DNA of 64,000 nt from NCBI RefSeq assembly GCF_022024175.1, contig NZ_CP091794.1, forward strand, positions 2,480,001-2,544,000. Reading direction: 5' to 3'. Below, in pieces: positions 41,214 to 49,187 of this stretch. Both the position numbers and the translations under genes were made by a program. Each line of letters starts with the position of its first letter. Position 1 is the stretch's first letter. Origin of the DNA: Prevotella communis (GTDB taxonomy: Bacteria; Bacteroidota; Bacteroidia; Bacteroidales; Bacteroidaceae). The notes beneath the pieces are model-generated. The model did no database searches, was not told where the DNA came from, and worked only from the letters and a program-made list of their open reading frames with translations.

Positions 41214-41525
41214 TTAGGCCAGAACAATCTTGTTGTCATCTGTGCTCAGGAGCTTACCCTCCTTGAACAACCAACCGAGACCGAGCAGAGTCTCTTCTTC
41301 TGTAATCTTTGCAGCCTTGGCAATCTCCTTTACATTGAGTGCCTTCTGCGCTGCTGCCAGAGCCTGATAAACATCTCCTGCCTTGAAACCAATGTTCTCA
41401 GCGTTAACAGCTGTAACTTCAGCCTTTACTGCGGCCTTCTTTGTTGCAGTTGCCTTCTTAGCTGCGGGAGCCTTAGCTTCCTTCGTTTCAGCAGCCTTCT
41501 TTGTAGTAGCTTTTTTTTCTGCCAT
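41214..41525 (-). CDS. winged-helix protein with Lys/Ala histone-like tail
   Basis: This 103-residue protein has a 40-residue Lys/Ala/Thr-rich N-terminus (KKATTKKAAETKEAKAPAAK), like bacterial H1-type histones. A compact winged-helix domain follows: IGFKAGDVYQALAAAQKALN, VKEIAKAAKITEEETLLGLG, then WLFKEGKLL. Similar small proteins are widespread in Bacteroidetes and annotated only as winged-helix. The basic tail would bind DNA or RNA non-specifically. It has its own putative -7 box (TAATTTTG on the minus strand, 41582-41575) and terminator. A nucleoid-associated role is inference. Confidence 0.8.
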   Translation of the reverse strand: MAEKKATTKKAAETKEAKAPAAKKATATKKAAVKAEVTAVNAENIGFKAGDVYQALAAAQKALNVKEIAKAAKITEEETLLGLGWLFKEGKLLSTDDNKIVLA

Positions 41526-41637
41526 AATAGTTATAAAATTAAGTCTTTGTGAATTTGATTTGTCAATTCGACAGCAAAATTAAGCCTTTTTGTTAAGAAA
41601 ACTAACTAAAACACCGAAGTTTCTAGCAATATGTTAA

Positions 41638-43398
41638 CTATTCTTGACTCAGGTCAACTTTAAGCTGAAGTTCCTCCAACTGTTTGGGGTCGAGTTCGCC
41701 TGGAGCATCAAGCATCACGTCGCGTCCGGAATTATTCTTCGGGAAGGCAATACAGTCACGAATACTATCGAGGCCAGCCATCAACGACACGAAGCGATCA
41801 AGACCGAAGGCCAGACCTGCATGAGGAGGTGCACCGTACTTAAAGGCATTAATGAGGAAGCCGAACTGAGCCATGGCACGCTCAGGCGTGAAGCCCAGAA
41901 TCTGGAACATTTTCTCCTGCAGCTTGCCATCATGGATACGCAGTGAGCCACCGCCTACCTCTACGCCATTACATACGAAGTCGTAAGCCACGGCACGCAC
42001 CTTGGCAGGATCGGTATCGAGCAAGGGGATATCATCGGGGTTAGGCATCGTAAACGGATGGTGGGTAGCCATCAGGCGCTGCTCCTCGTCACTCCACTCG
42101 AACAGGGGGAAGTCAACAATCCACAAGCACACAAACTTATCCTTGTCACGCAGCCCCAGACGATCACCCATCTCCAGACGCAGTGTGCAGAGCTGTACGC
42201 GAGTCTTGTTGGCATTATCGCCAGAGAGAATCAGCACGAGGTCGCCATCCTTGGCGCCCATAGCCTCTTTCACCTTCTGCCATACCTCAGGCTCATAGAA
42301 CTTATCTATAGATGACTTCACAGTGCCATCAGCATTGAACTTCACATAAACCAAGCCCTTTGCACCTACCTGAGGACGCTTCACGAACTCAGTCAGTTGG
42401 TCGAGCTGCTTACGGGTATAATCAGCAGCACCAGGTACACAGATACCACCGATATAGTTAGCTTCGTTGAACACGGGGAAAGAACCTGTACCCTTCAGAA
42501 CGTCCATCAACTCCACGAACTCCATACCGAAACGGAGGTCGGGCTTGTCAGAACCGAAACGACGCATTGCCTCATGCCAGGTCATGCGCTGCAGGGCAGG
42601 CAACTCGATGCCACGAATCTCCTTGAAGAGATGACGGGCCAAATCCTCGAAAATCTGAAGCACATCCTCCTGCTCTACGAAAGACATCTCACAGTCAATC
42701 TGCGTAAACTCAGGCTGACGGTCAGCACGTAAATCCTCATCACGGAAACACTTGGCAATCTGGAAATAACGGTCGAAGCCGGAAACCATCAGCAACTGCT
42801 TCAAGGTCTGAGGACTCTGAGGCAATGCATAGAACTGACCAGGATTCATACGACTGGGCACCACGAAGTCGCGGGCACCTTCAGGAGTAGAACCAATCAG
42901 GATAGGTGTCTCAACCTCAATGAAGTTCTGTGCATCAAGGAAGTTACGGATCAGGATGGTCATCTTGTGACGCAATTCCAAGTTCTTACGTACAGCAGAA
43001 CGACGCAAGTCCAGATAGCGGTACTTCATGCGGATATCATCACCACCATCGGTCTGGTCTTCAATCGTAAACGGAGGTGTCAGGCTCTCGCTCAACACGT
43101 TCAACTCAGAAGCCAGTATCTCAATATCACCCGTAGGCATCTTGGGGTTCTTTGACTGACGCTCGCTCACGACACCAACCACCTGGATACAGAATTCACG
43201 ACCCAGTTTATTGGCACGCTCACAAAGAGCTGCATCCTTTGACTCGTCAAACACCAACTGTGTGATTCCATAACGGTCGCGCAGGTCAACGAAGGTCATA
43301 CCACCCATCTTACGTGTGCGCTGAACCCATCCGGCGAGCTTCACCTCATTGCCGGCATCGGTGAGTCTTAACTCACCACAAGTCTTAGTCCTATACAT
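41638..43398 (-). CDS. aspS: aspartyl-tRNA synthetase
   Basis: This 586-residue class II synthetase has an N-terminal OB anticodon-binding domain ([27 protein letters not shown]), motif 2 ([18 protein letters not shown]), the bacterial GAD insertion domain and motif 3 ([17 protein letters not shown]). It charges tRNA-Asp with aspartate. The length (~585-590) is that of the bacterial type. I start at 43398 because an upstream in-frame ATG at 43458 lies beyond the TACCTTTG promoter. That promoter is a diverged copy of the repeat found twice upstream of menB. Confidence 0.97.
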   Translation of the reverse strand: MYRTKTCGELRLTDAGNEVKLAGWVQRTRKMGGMTFVDLRDRYGITQLVFDESKDAALCERANKLGREFCIQVVGVVSERQSKNPKMPTGDIEILASELNVLSESLTPPFTIEDQTDGGDDIRMKYRYLDLRRSAVRKNLELRHKMTILIRNFLDAQNFIEVETPILIGSTPEGARDFVVPSRMNPGQFYALPQSPQTLKQLLMVSGFDRYFQIAKCFRDEDLRADRQPEFTQIDCEMSFVEQEDVLQIFEDLARHLFKEIRGIELPALQRMTWHEAMRRFGSDKPDLRFGMEFVELMDVLKGTGSFPVFNEANYIGGICVPGAADYTRKQLDQLTEFVKRPQVGAKGLVYVKFNADGTVKSSIDKFYEPEVWQKVKEAMGAKDGDLVLILSGDNANKTRVQLCTLRLEMGDRLGLRDKDKFVCLWIVDFPLFEWSDEEQRLMATHHPFTMPNPDDIPLLDTDPAKVRAVAYDFVCNGVEVGGGSLRIHDGKLQEKMFQILGFTPERAMAQFGFLINAFKYGAPPHAGLAFGLDRFVSLMAGLDSIRDCIAFPKNNSGRDVMLDAPGELDPKQLEELQLKVDLSQE

Positions 43399-43428
43399 CT
43401 TATATATTATGTTTTTACTTTCGGGATG

Positions 43429-43464
43429 CAAAGGTACGAATAAGATAGCGAAATGCAAAAAGAA
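43429..43464 (-). promoter_or_regulatory. aspS promoter, third copy of the 36-bp promoter repeat
   Basis: The minus strand has TTTG (43459-43456), 19 bp, then TACCTTTG (43436-43429). The whole 36-bp stretch matches the copies at 59970-60005 and 60100-60135 at 33 of 36 positions by my count. Confidence 0.75.
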
Positions 43465-43487
43465 ATTTGTTTTCTTTTCATAATTTA

Positions 43488-43519
43488 TTTGTTTTTTCTC
43501 ACACTTATTCGTATCTTTG
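43488..43519 (+). promoter_or_regulatory. GH105-type gene promoter (TTTG-N20-TATCTTTG)
   Basis: TTTG at 43488-43491 and TATCTTTG at 43512-43519 are 20 bp apart and lie 28 bp before the ATG at 43548, divergent from aspS. Confidence 0.78.
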
Positions 43520-43547
43520 CACCCAAAAACGAGACAAAAAGACTACA

Positions 43548-44699
43548 ATGAAAAGACTATCTACAATGATGCTGGCTACCATTATGACACTGGGAGCCAT
43601 GGCACAAACAACAGCCAACGACGTGCTGAGCGTAGCACGTAAGGCCAATGACTACTTCATGGCAAAGTATGCCGACCCGACATTGCCCACCAACGTCAAG
43701 AAGGTAAGACCGTCTAATCTGTGGACGCGTGCCGTCTATTACGAAGGACTCATGGCCTTGCAACAGATAGACCCACAGCAGCGTTACATAGACTATGCAA
43801 TGACATGGGCCGATTTCCACAAATGGAGCCCCAGAAACGGCATGAATACATGTGATGCCGACGACCAATGCTGTGGACAGACCTACATAGAGCTGTTGCC
43901 CTACAGCAATAAGGACAAGGAAGAGCAGATAAGGAATATCCGCGAGAACCTTGACTACCAGATGCATACGGCCAACAAGAAGAATCAGAGTCTCTATGGC
44001 TGGTGGACATGGATTGACGCCATCCAGATGGCAATGCCACTGTATGTGCAGATGTATAAAGAGACCGGCTACAAGAAATACCTGGACCACGGTATGAAGA
44101 TGTACCGCTGGAGCAGGAATGAATGTGGCGGTGGACTGTTTAATGTGAAAGACGGACTGTGGTGGCGTGATGCCGACTACGTACCTCCCTACAAGGAGCC
44201 CGACGACAAGGACTGCTACTGGAGCCGTGGTAACGGTTGGGTATATGCCGCGCTGGTGCGTTGCATGAACCTGCTGCCCGAGAAGTCAAAAGAATACAAA
44301 GAACTGAAGAAGGACTTTCTCCTGATGAGTGAGGGTCTGCGCAAATGTCAGCGTGAGGATGGTTTCTGGAATCCCAGTTTGGTATCAACCAACTACGAGA
44401 TGCCTGAGACAAGTGGTACGGCCCTGTTCCTCTATGGCATGGCATGGGGCATTCAGAAAGGCTACCTGAAAGCAAAGGTCTATAGTCCTGTGTGCGACAA
44501 AGCCTGGACGGCTATGGTACGCGATGCAGTTCATCAGGACGGTTTCCTGGGCTGGATGCAGGGCACAGGCAAAGACCCCTCTGCCGGTCAGCCCCTGAGT
44601 TACACCAAGGTTCCCGACTTCGAGGATTACGGCACTGGCTGTTTCCTGTTGGGCGCTACGGAATATTTTAAACTATTACAGAAGAACAACGTCAAATAA
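43548..44699 (+). CDS. GH105/GH88-like unsaturated glycuronyl hydrolase
   Basis: This 383-residue exported protein (signal TIMTLGAMA then QTT) has an (alpha/alpha)6 toroid pattern: ARKANDYFMAKYADPT, WTRAVYYEGLMALQQI, WWTWIDAIQMAMPLYVQ (the Asp is the likely catalytic residue), YWSRGNGWVYAALVRC and DYGTGCFLLGATEYFKLL. These match GH105/GH88 enzymes that open unsaturated uronic acid ends left by polysaccharide lyases, for example on rhamnogalacturonan. The start at 43548 follows the promoter; an in-frame ATG at 43467 precedes it. No lyase is adjacent. 21 bp separate it from the DUF1573 gene. Confidence 0.87.
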   Translation: MKRLSTMMLATIMTLGAMAQTTANDVLSVARKANDYFMAKYADPTLPTNVKKVRPSNLWTRAVYYEGLMALQQIDPQQRYIDYAMTWADFHKWSPRNGMNTCDADDQCCGQTYIELLPYSNKDKEEQIRNIRENLDYQMHTANKKNQSLYGWWTWIDAIQMAMPLYVQMYKETGYKKYLDHGMKMYRWSRNECGGGLFNVKDGLWWRDADYVPPYKEPDDKDCYWSRGNGWVYAALVRCMNLLPEKSKEYKELKKDFLLMSEGLRKCQREDGFWNPSLVSTNYEMPETSGTALFLYGMAWGIQKGYLKAKVYSPVCDKAWTAMVRDAVHQDGFLGWMQGTGKDPSAGQPLSYTKVPDFEDYGTGCFLLGATEYFKLLQKNNVK

Positions 44700-44720
44700 A
44701 TAACTAAAGACGATCGACTT

Positions 44721-45110
44721 ATGAAAAAAGTATTGCTTATCACGATGATGCTCATTTGCGGAATGACTTTCGCAATGGCACAGAAGAAGGCTGAGATCAA
44801 GTTTGACAAGCTAACCCACAACTTCGGAAAATTCTCGGAGAAGGATCCTATCGTCACTTGCACCTTTGCCTTCCAGAACATCGGCGAGACGCCGTTAGTA
44901 ATTAACCAAGCTATTGCTTCTTGCGGATGCACGGTGCCCGAATACACCAAGAAACCCATCCAGCCAGGTGAAAAGGGTGAGATTACAGTAACCTACAATG
45001 GCACAGGTAAGTTCCCCGGACACTTCAAGAAGTCTATCACCGTACGCACCAACGGCGTCACAGAAATGACCCGACTCTATATCGAAGGTGATATGGAAGA
45101 AGCGAAATAA
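44721..45110 (+). CDS. DUF1573 domain exported protein
   Basis: This 129-residue protein has a signal peptide (MLICGMTFAMA then QKK) and one DUF1573 domain: KFDKLTHNFGKFSEKDPIVT, FAFQNIGETPLVINQ, the conserved ASCGCTVPEY and ITVTYNGTGKFPGHFKKSI. This immunoglobulin-like domain (ASH-type) is abundant in Bacteroidetes envelopes. Function is unknown, with structural or binding roles suggested. It is 21 bp after the GH105-type gene and followed by a large terminator. Confidence 0.9.
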   Translation: MKKVLLITMMLICGMTFAMAQKKAEIKFDKLTHNFGKFSEKDPIVTCTFAFQNIGETPLVINQAIASCGCTVPEYTKKPIQPGEKGEITVTYNGTGKFPGHFKKSITVRTNGVTEMTRLYIEGDMEEAK

Positions 45111-45135
45111 AGGTAAAAAGTAAAAGTGAAAAGTA

Positions 45136-45185
45136 AAAAATTTGCTACCGCTGTCCTGAAAGCAGGCGCGCGGTAGCAAATTTTT
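45136..45185. terminator. bidirectional terminator between DUF1573 and rny genes
   Basis: A 16-bp stem (45136-45151 with 45170-45185, including TTTGCTACCGC) with an 18-nt loop and A/T-runs on both sides. Flanking AAAAGTGAAAA / TTTTCACTTTT continue the symmetry, so the AT-rich junction repeat here is part of the hairpin. Confidence 0.85.
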
Positions 45186-45209
45186 CACTTTTAGTTTATC
45201 CCTATTCCC

Positions 45210-46754
45210 TTACTTAGCGTAAGCTACAGATCTTGTCTCGCGAATCACGGTAATCTTCACCTGACCGGGATAGGTCATCTCATTCTGAATCTTTGTAGCA
45301 ATCTCGCCGCTCAGTGCCTCTGTCTCGGCATCATCCATCTTGTCTGCACCGACAATCACACGAAGCTCACGACCAGCCTGAATAGCGTAGGTCTTGGTAA
45401 CGCCAGGATAGCTCATGGCAATAGCCTCAAGATCATTCAGACGCTTGATGTAAGCCTCTACGATCTCACGACGTGCACCAGGACGAGCACCACTGATAGC
45501 ATCGCAAACCTGAACGATAGGAGCCAGCAGTGTCTGCATCTCCATCTCATCGTGGTGAGCACCAATAGCATTGCAGATATCGGGTTTCTCCTTGTATTTC
45601 TCGGCAATCTTAGCGCCATACAGTGCGTGAGGCATCTCACTCTCCTCATCGGGCACCTTACCAATATCGTGGAGCAAACCGGCACGCTTTGCCTTCTTGG
45701 GATTCAAGCCAAGCTCTGAAGCCATCACAGCACAGAGGTTTGCGGTCTCACGTGCATGCTGCAACAGGTTCTGTCCATAACTTGAGCGATACTTCATCTT
45801 ACCGATGATACGTACCAGTTCAGGATGCAGGCCGTGGATACCCAAGTCGATAGCTGTACGCTTACCAGTCTCAATAATCTCGTTGTCAAGCTGTTTCTTA
45901 ACCTTTGCCACAACCTCTTCAATACGAGCGGGGTGGATACGGCCATCGCTAACCAACTGATGGAGAGCCAGACGACATACCTCACGACGAACGGGGTCAA
46001 AACCACTGATAACGATAGCCTCAGGTGTATCGTCAACAACGATTTCTACACCACAGGCGGCCTCCAGTGCACGGATATTTCTACCCTCACGACCAATCAC
46101 ACGGCCTTTTACGTCATCATTATCAATATGGAATACAGATACACTGTTCTCAATGGCGGTTTCAGTAGCTACTCGCTGGATGGTCTGAATCACAATTTTC
46201 TTTGCCTGTGCATTCGCATTCAGCTTGGCCTCGTCCATAATCTCATTCACATAAGCTGCAGCATCGGTACGGGCCTCGTCCTTCATGGCCTCTACCAGGC
46301 GGTTCTTAGCTTCCTCTGCGCTCAGTCCAGAGAGTTCCTCCAGCTTCTCGCGCTCTTTCTGCTGCATCTTACCCAGTTCATCCTGCTTCAATGCCAATGC
46401 CTTTTTCTCATTGTCAATGCGCTGCTGCTGGTTGTCAAGATCGTTCTTACGACGTCCCAGCTCCTCCTGGCGTTGGTTCAGTGAAATCTCACGTTGTTTC
46501 AGGCGATTCTCACTCTGCTGGATGTGCTGGTTACGCTGCTGTACCTCTTTCTCGAGCTCACTCTTTTTGTTGAGGAACTTCTCCTTAACTTCCAACAGCT
46601 TTTTCTCTTTGATGACCTCAGCCTCCTTATTAGCCGAATCGACCATCGTGTTGTATTTTCCCTTGAGGACCTTAAGGAAAACAAAATATCCGCACAATCC
46701 TCCAATAATGAAGGTTGCTACGGCTATTAATACCACAAAAATTAAATCCACCAT
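45210..46754 (-). CDS. rny: ribonuclease Y
   Basis: This 514-residue protein has an N-terminal membrane helix ([20 protein letters not shown]) and a long coiled coil (~30-200). A KH domain follows ([20 protein letters not shown]), then an HD domain with [10 protein letters not shown] (HD pair) and [10 protein letters not shown]. It is the membrane-anchored endoribonuclease that starts mRNA decay in many bacteria. Length and domain order are complete. It is the last gene of a minus-strand group after zapA (63 bp gap). Confidence 0.96.
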   Translation of the reverse strand: MVDLIFVVLIAVATFIIGGLCGYFVFLKVLKGKYNTMVDSANKEAEVIKEKKLLEVKEKFLNKKSELEKEVQQRNQHIQQSENRLKQREISLNQRQEELGRRKNDLDNQQQRIDNEKKALALKQDELGKMQQKEREKLEELSGLSAEEAKNRLVEAMKDEARTDAAAYVNEIMDEAKLNANAQAKKIVIQTIQRVATETAIENSVSVFHIDNDDVKGRVIGREGRNIRALEAACGVEIVVDDTPEAIVISGFDPVRREVCRLALHQLVSDGRIHPARIEEVVAKVKKQLDNEIIETGKRTAIDLGIHGLHPELVRIIGKMKYRSSYGQNLLQHARETANLCAVMASELGLNPKKAKRAGLLHDIGKVPDEESEMPHALYGAKIAEKYKEKPDICNAIGAHHDEMEMQTLLAPIVQVCDAISGARPGARREIVEAYIKRLNDLEAIAMSYPGVTKTYAIQAGRELRVIVGADKMDDAETEALSGEIATKIQNEMTYPGQVKITVIRETRSVAYAK

Positions 46755-46817
46755 AGTTAATTATAATACATATATATTTAGATTGTTAATATTCTCTCTC
46801 CAAGCGAAAGCACATCA

Positions 46818-47123
46818 TTACTTTTCACTTTTCAACGCTTCTTCAACTTCCGAAGTCAACTGAGCGAGAATATTATCATAAGGTGCTGTATCATTTTTGC
46901 CCAACTCCTTTTCATAGCGCAATGCAATCTCGATGAGTGTCATCAACGCGATAGTATGATCACTCTTGCGCCCTTTGTAAACCTGTGCATAGGCTCCATA
47001 GCGCTCGGTGATGAGTTTGGCTGCTGCACGATAGTACTCCTCGTCTTCACGATTATGAAGTACCATTGGAATGTCTTCGTCATAGACGTGCAACGTTATA
47101 TTGAGTTTGTTTCCCTCTGCCAT
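46818..47123 (-). CDS. zapA: cell division protein ZapA
   Basis: This 101-residue protein starts with MAEGNKLNITLHVYDEDIPM and has YYRAAAKLITERYGAYAQVY and the helix HTIALMTLIEIALRYEKEL. That matches ZapA: an N-terminal beta/alpha head and a C-terminal coiled coil that cross-links FtsZ filaments. The ATG at 47123 is used rather than an upstream in-frame start in the preceding gene's region. It lies 14 bp after the coiled-coil gene, which is probably its partner. Confidence 0.88.
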   Translation of the reverse strand: MAEGNKLNITLHVYDEDIPMVLHNREDEEYYRAAAKLITERYGAYAQVYKGRKSDHTIALMTLIEIALRYEKELGKNDTAPYDNILAQLTSEVEEALKSEK

Positions 47124-47137
47124 TTTCTTCTCGTCAG

Positions 47138-47437
47138 TTACTCGTTCTCGTCGCTCAATACGGCAATACATTTATTCACATCCCTAATCAACTTGGCAAC
47201 ACGCTCCTTAGCGCCATCCAAGTCACCATCAGTGATTTCCATCATGCGGGCCATCTTCAGCGACTGGTAGTCACGCTCCTGCTGAGCCAGTTTCTCCTCG
47301 AGCTGCTTGACACGCTGCTCTCCATCCTCAACCATTGCATAAAGGTCGGCATTTTCCTTCTTCAGTTCCTGGAACCGAAGAATCATCTGCCGCATGCGGG
47401 TTTGGAAGTTGGCTAAAACTTTTTCATTCTGGGCCAT
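47138..47437 (-). CDS. ZapB-like coiled-coil protein
   Basis: This 99-residue protein is mostly coiled coil (RMRQMILRFQELKKENADLY, VKQLEEKLAQQERDYQ) with a C-terminal helix (AKERVAKLIRDVNKCIAVL). Similar small coiled-coil proteins sit next to zapA in Bacteroidetes. By analogy with ZapB it may link the division ring to other components, but sequence identity to ZapB itself was not judged. It has its own -7 box (TACTTTTG, minus strand 47463-47456), 18 bp before the ATG at 47437. 79 bp separate it from the upstream gene. Confidence 0.72.
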   Translation of the reverse strand: MAQNEKVLANFQTRMRQMILRFQELKKENADLYAMVEDGEQRVKQLEEKLAQQERDYQSLKMARMMEITDGDLDGAKERVAKLIRDVNKCIAVLSDENE

Positions 47438-47455
47438 AACTACTCTTTTATCCCA

Positions 47456-47463
47456 CAAAAGTA
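47456..47463 (-). promoter_or_regulatory. -7 promoter box of the coiled-coil/zapA operon
   Basis: The minus strand reads TACTTTTG, 18 bp before the ATG at 47437. No convincing -33 box. Confidence 0.5.
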
Positions 47464-47516
47464 GACAAAATTAGTTAATTTGCCTACCATTTTGAAAGAT
47501 ATTTAATATTTATTAA

Positions 47517-48146
47517 TTATTTAGCGTCAGTTTGAGGCTGCTTTTCCTTCTTTGCAAGCATCACTACACGATAAACGAAGTCGGTAGTCCATTTCTCAGA
47601 GAAACCGAGGCGCTTGTCGAGCTCACGTACAGAGACCACCGTTTTCAGTACGCTGGCATCCTTGTAGTCATTCTTCGTAAAGATGTCATGAACGGTCTTT
47701 TCCGTTGCAGTACGGATTGCACCCTTAAAGAAACTGGGAAGACGAAGCTTGAACTTCATCAGGTTACCAGACAGCATCATCACATCCTGTACATAAGTCT
47801 GGAACTGCAGCAGATAAGTCTGCACATCCTGAATCTTCTTACAGCGGTGACGGATACTCTGGTCAATCTCCTTAAAGAAGTCATCATCCATCTCATAGAG
47901 TTCCTTCAACATTTTCTTACAACGTGCCTTTTCACCAAGTCCAAGTTTTCCACCTTGTGTTGGTACACGCAAAGTCACTTTAAACACGCGCAAATCGGGC
48001 AGTGCATTCAGATTAGTGATACCAAGATCTGAGGCGATCACAGCCTGAAAATATACTCGGATAAGGGTCATAAAATCCTCCATGCCACCCACTTTTTGTT
48101 CGGTATCGGCCGACTTGCGACCGAAAAGATTTGAAAATATTCCCAT
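47517..48146 (-). CDS. conserved cytoplasmic protein of unknown function
   Basis: This 209-residue protein begins with MGIFSNLFGRKSADTEQK and is largely helical: FMTLIRVYFQAVIASDLGIT, YEMDDDFFKEIDQSIRHRC, LLQFQTYVQDVMMLSGNLM, TATEKTVHDIFTKND and LGFSEKWTTDFVYRVVMLA. It lacks a signal peptide and recognisable motif. I cannot assign a family. It precedes the zapB-like/zapA/rny group on the same strand but has its own promoter (TAACTTTG, minus strand 48175-48168). Confidence 0.6.
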   Translation of the reverse strand: MGIFSNLFGRKSADTEQKVGGMEDFMTLIRVYFQAVIASDLGITNLNALPDLRVFKVTLRVPTQGGKLGLGEKARCKKMLKELYEMDDDFFKEIDQSIRHRCKKIQDVQTYLLQFQTYVQDVMMLSGNLMKFKLRLPSFFKGAIRTATEKTVHDIFTKNDYKDASVLKTVVSVRELDKRLGFSEKWTTDFVYRVVMLAKKEKQPQTDAK

Positions 48147-48167
48147 AATTAAGTCTTAAATCGGCTG

Positions 48168-48175
48168 CAAAGTTA
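48168..48175 (-). promoter_or_regulatory. -7 promoter box of the 209-residue protein gene
   Basis: The minus strand reads TAACTTTG, 21 bp before the ATG at 48146. Confidence 0.5.
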
Positions 48176-48239
48176 CACTTTTTTATCGACAAAGTCGTAT
48201 TTTTCCTAGCAAAAAGATGCTTATGAAGAAAAAAATGCT

Positions 48240-48247
48240 TACCTTTG
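48240..48247 (+). promoter_or_regulatory. -7 promoter box of rmlA
   Basis: TACCTTTG, 21 bp before the ATG at 48269. No -33 TTTG at standard spacing was seen. Confidence 0.55.
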
Positions 48248-48268
48248 CAGCCGTATAACGTTATATTT

Positions 48269-49144
48269 ATGAAAGGAATTGTATTAGCAGGTGGAAGTGG
48301 AACACGCCTCTACCCCATCACAAAAGGCATCAGCAAACAACTGATTCCAATTTTTGACAAACCGATGATTTACTATCCCATATCAGCACTTATGCTAGCT
48401 GGGATACGCGATATTCTAATCATTTCGACACCGCACGACCTTCCCGGTTTCCGCCGGCTTCTTGGCGACGGCAGCGAGATTGGCGTACATTTCGAATATG
48501 CCGAGCAACCATCTCCCGACGGTTTGGCACAGGCTTTCATCATCGGTAAGGAGTTTATTGGAGACGACTGTGTCTGTCTTGTCCTCGGTGACAACATCTT
48601 CTATGGTTCAGGTTTCAGCGGTCTGCTTCGCCAGAGTGTTGAAAATGCAGAGAAGAACGGCCTCGCTACTGTCTTTGGCTACTATGTCAACGACCCCGAG
48701 CGCTATGGTGTTGCAGAATTCGACAAAGAAGGCAACTGCCTGAGCATTGAAGAGAAGCCTGAGCATCCTAAGTCAAACTACGCCGTTGTTGGTTTGTATT
48801 TCTACCCCAACAGCGTGGTTGATATTGCACAGAACATCAAGCCCAGCGCACGCGGAGAACTGGAAATCACCACAGTGAACCAGGAGTACCTGGCCCAGAA
48901 GAAACTGAAGGTACAGACACTGCAGCGCGGATTCGCATGGCTGGATACCGGTACACACGACTCCCTGGCTGAAGCCAGCACGTTTATCGAGGTCATCGAG
49001 AAGCGACAGGGACTGAAAGTTGCCTGTCTGGAAGAGATTGCCTACAAGCGCGGATGGATCAATAAGGAGCAGCTCAAGAAACTGGCCCAGCCTATGATAA
49101 AGAACGGCTATGGACAGTATTTGCTCCAATTGGCACAGAATTAA
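48269..49144 (+). CDS. rmlA: glucose-1-phosphate thymidylyltransferase
   Basis: This 291-residue nucleotidyltransferase has [52 protein letters not shown] and [13 protein letters not shown], the standard RmlA/RfbA signatures. It makes dTDP-glucose for dTDP-rhamnose and related sugars. No rmlBCD genes lie in the window. The ATG at 48269 follows a TACCTTTG box; an upstream in-frame ATG at 48245 overlaps it. The next gene, a Wzc-like kinase, begins 43 bp later, so it probably feeds surface-polysaccharide synthesis. Confidence 0.95.
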   Translation: MKGIVLAGGSGTRLYPITKGISKQLIPIFDKPMIYYPISALMLAGIRDILIISTPHDLPGFRRLLGDGSEIGVHFEYAEQPSPDGLAQAFIIGKEFIGDDCVCLVLGDNIFYGSGFSGLLRQSVENAEKNGLATVFGYYVNDPERYGVAEFDKEGNCLSIEEKPEHPKSNYAVVGLYFYPNSVVDIAQNIKPSARGELEITTVNQEYLAQKKLKVQTLQRGFAWLDTGTHDSLAEASTFIEVIEKRQGLKVACLEEIAYKRGWINKEQLKKLAQPMIKNGYGQYLLQLAQN

Positions 49145-49187
49145 ATATCAATAACCTAGTATACATATAATATAATCGGTAAAAGAA

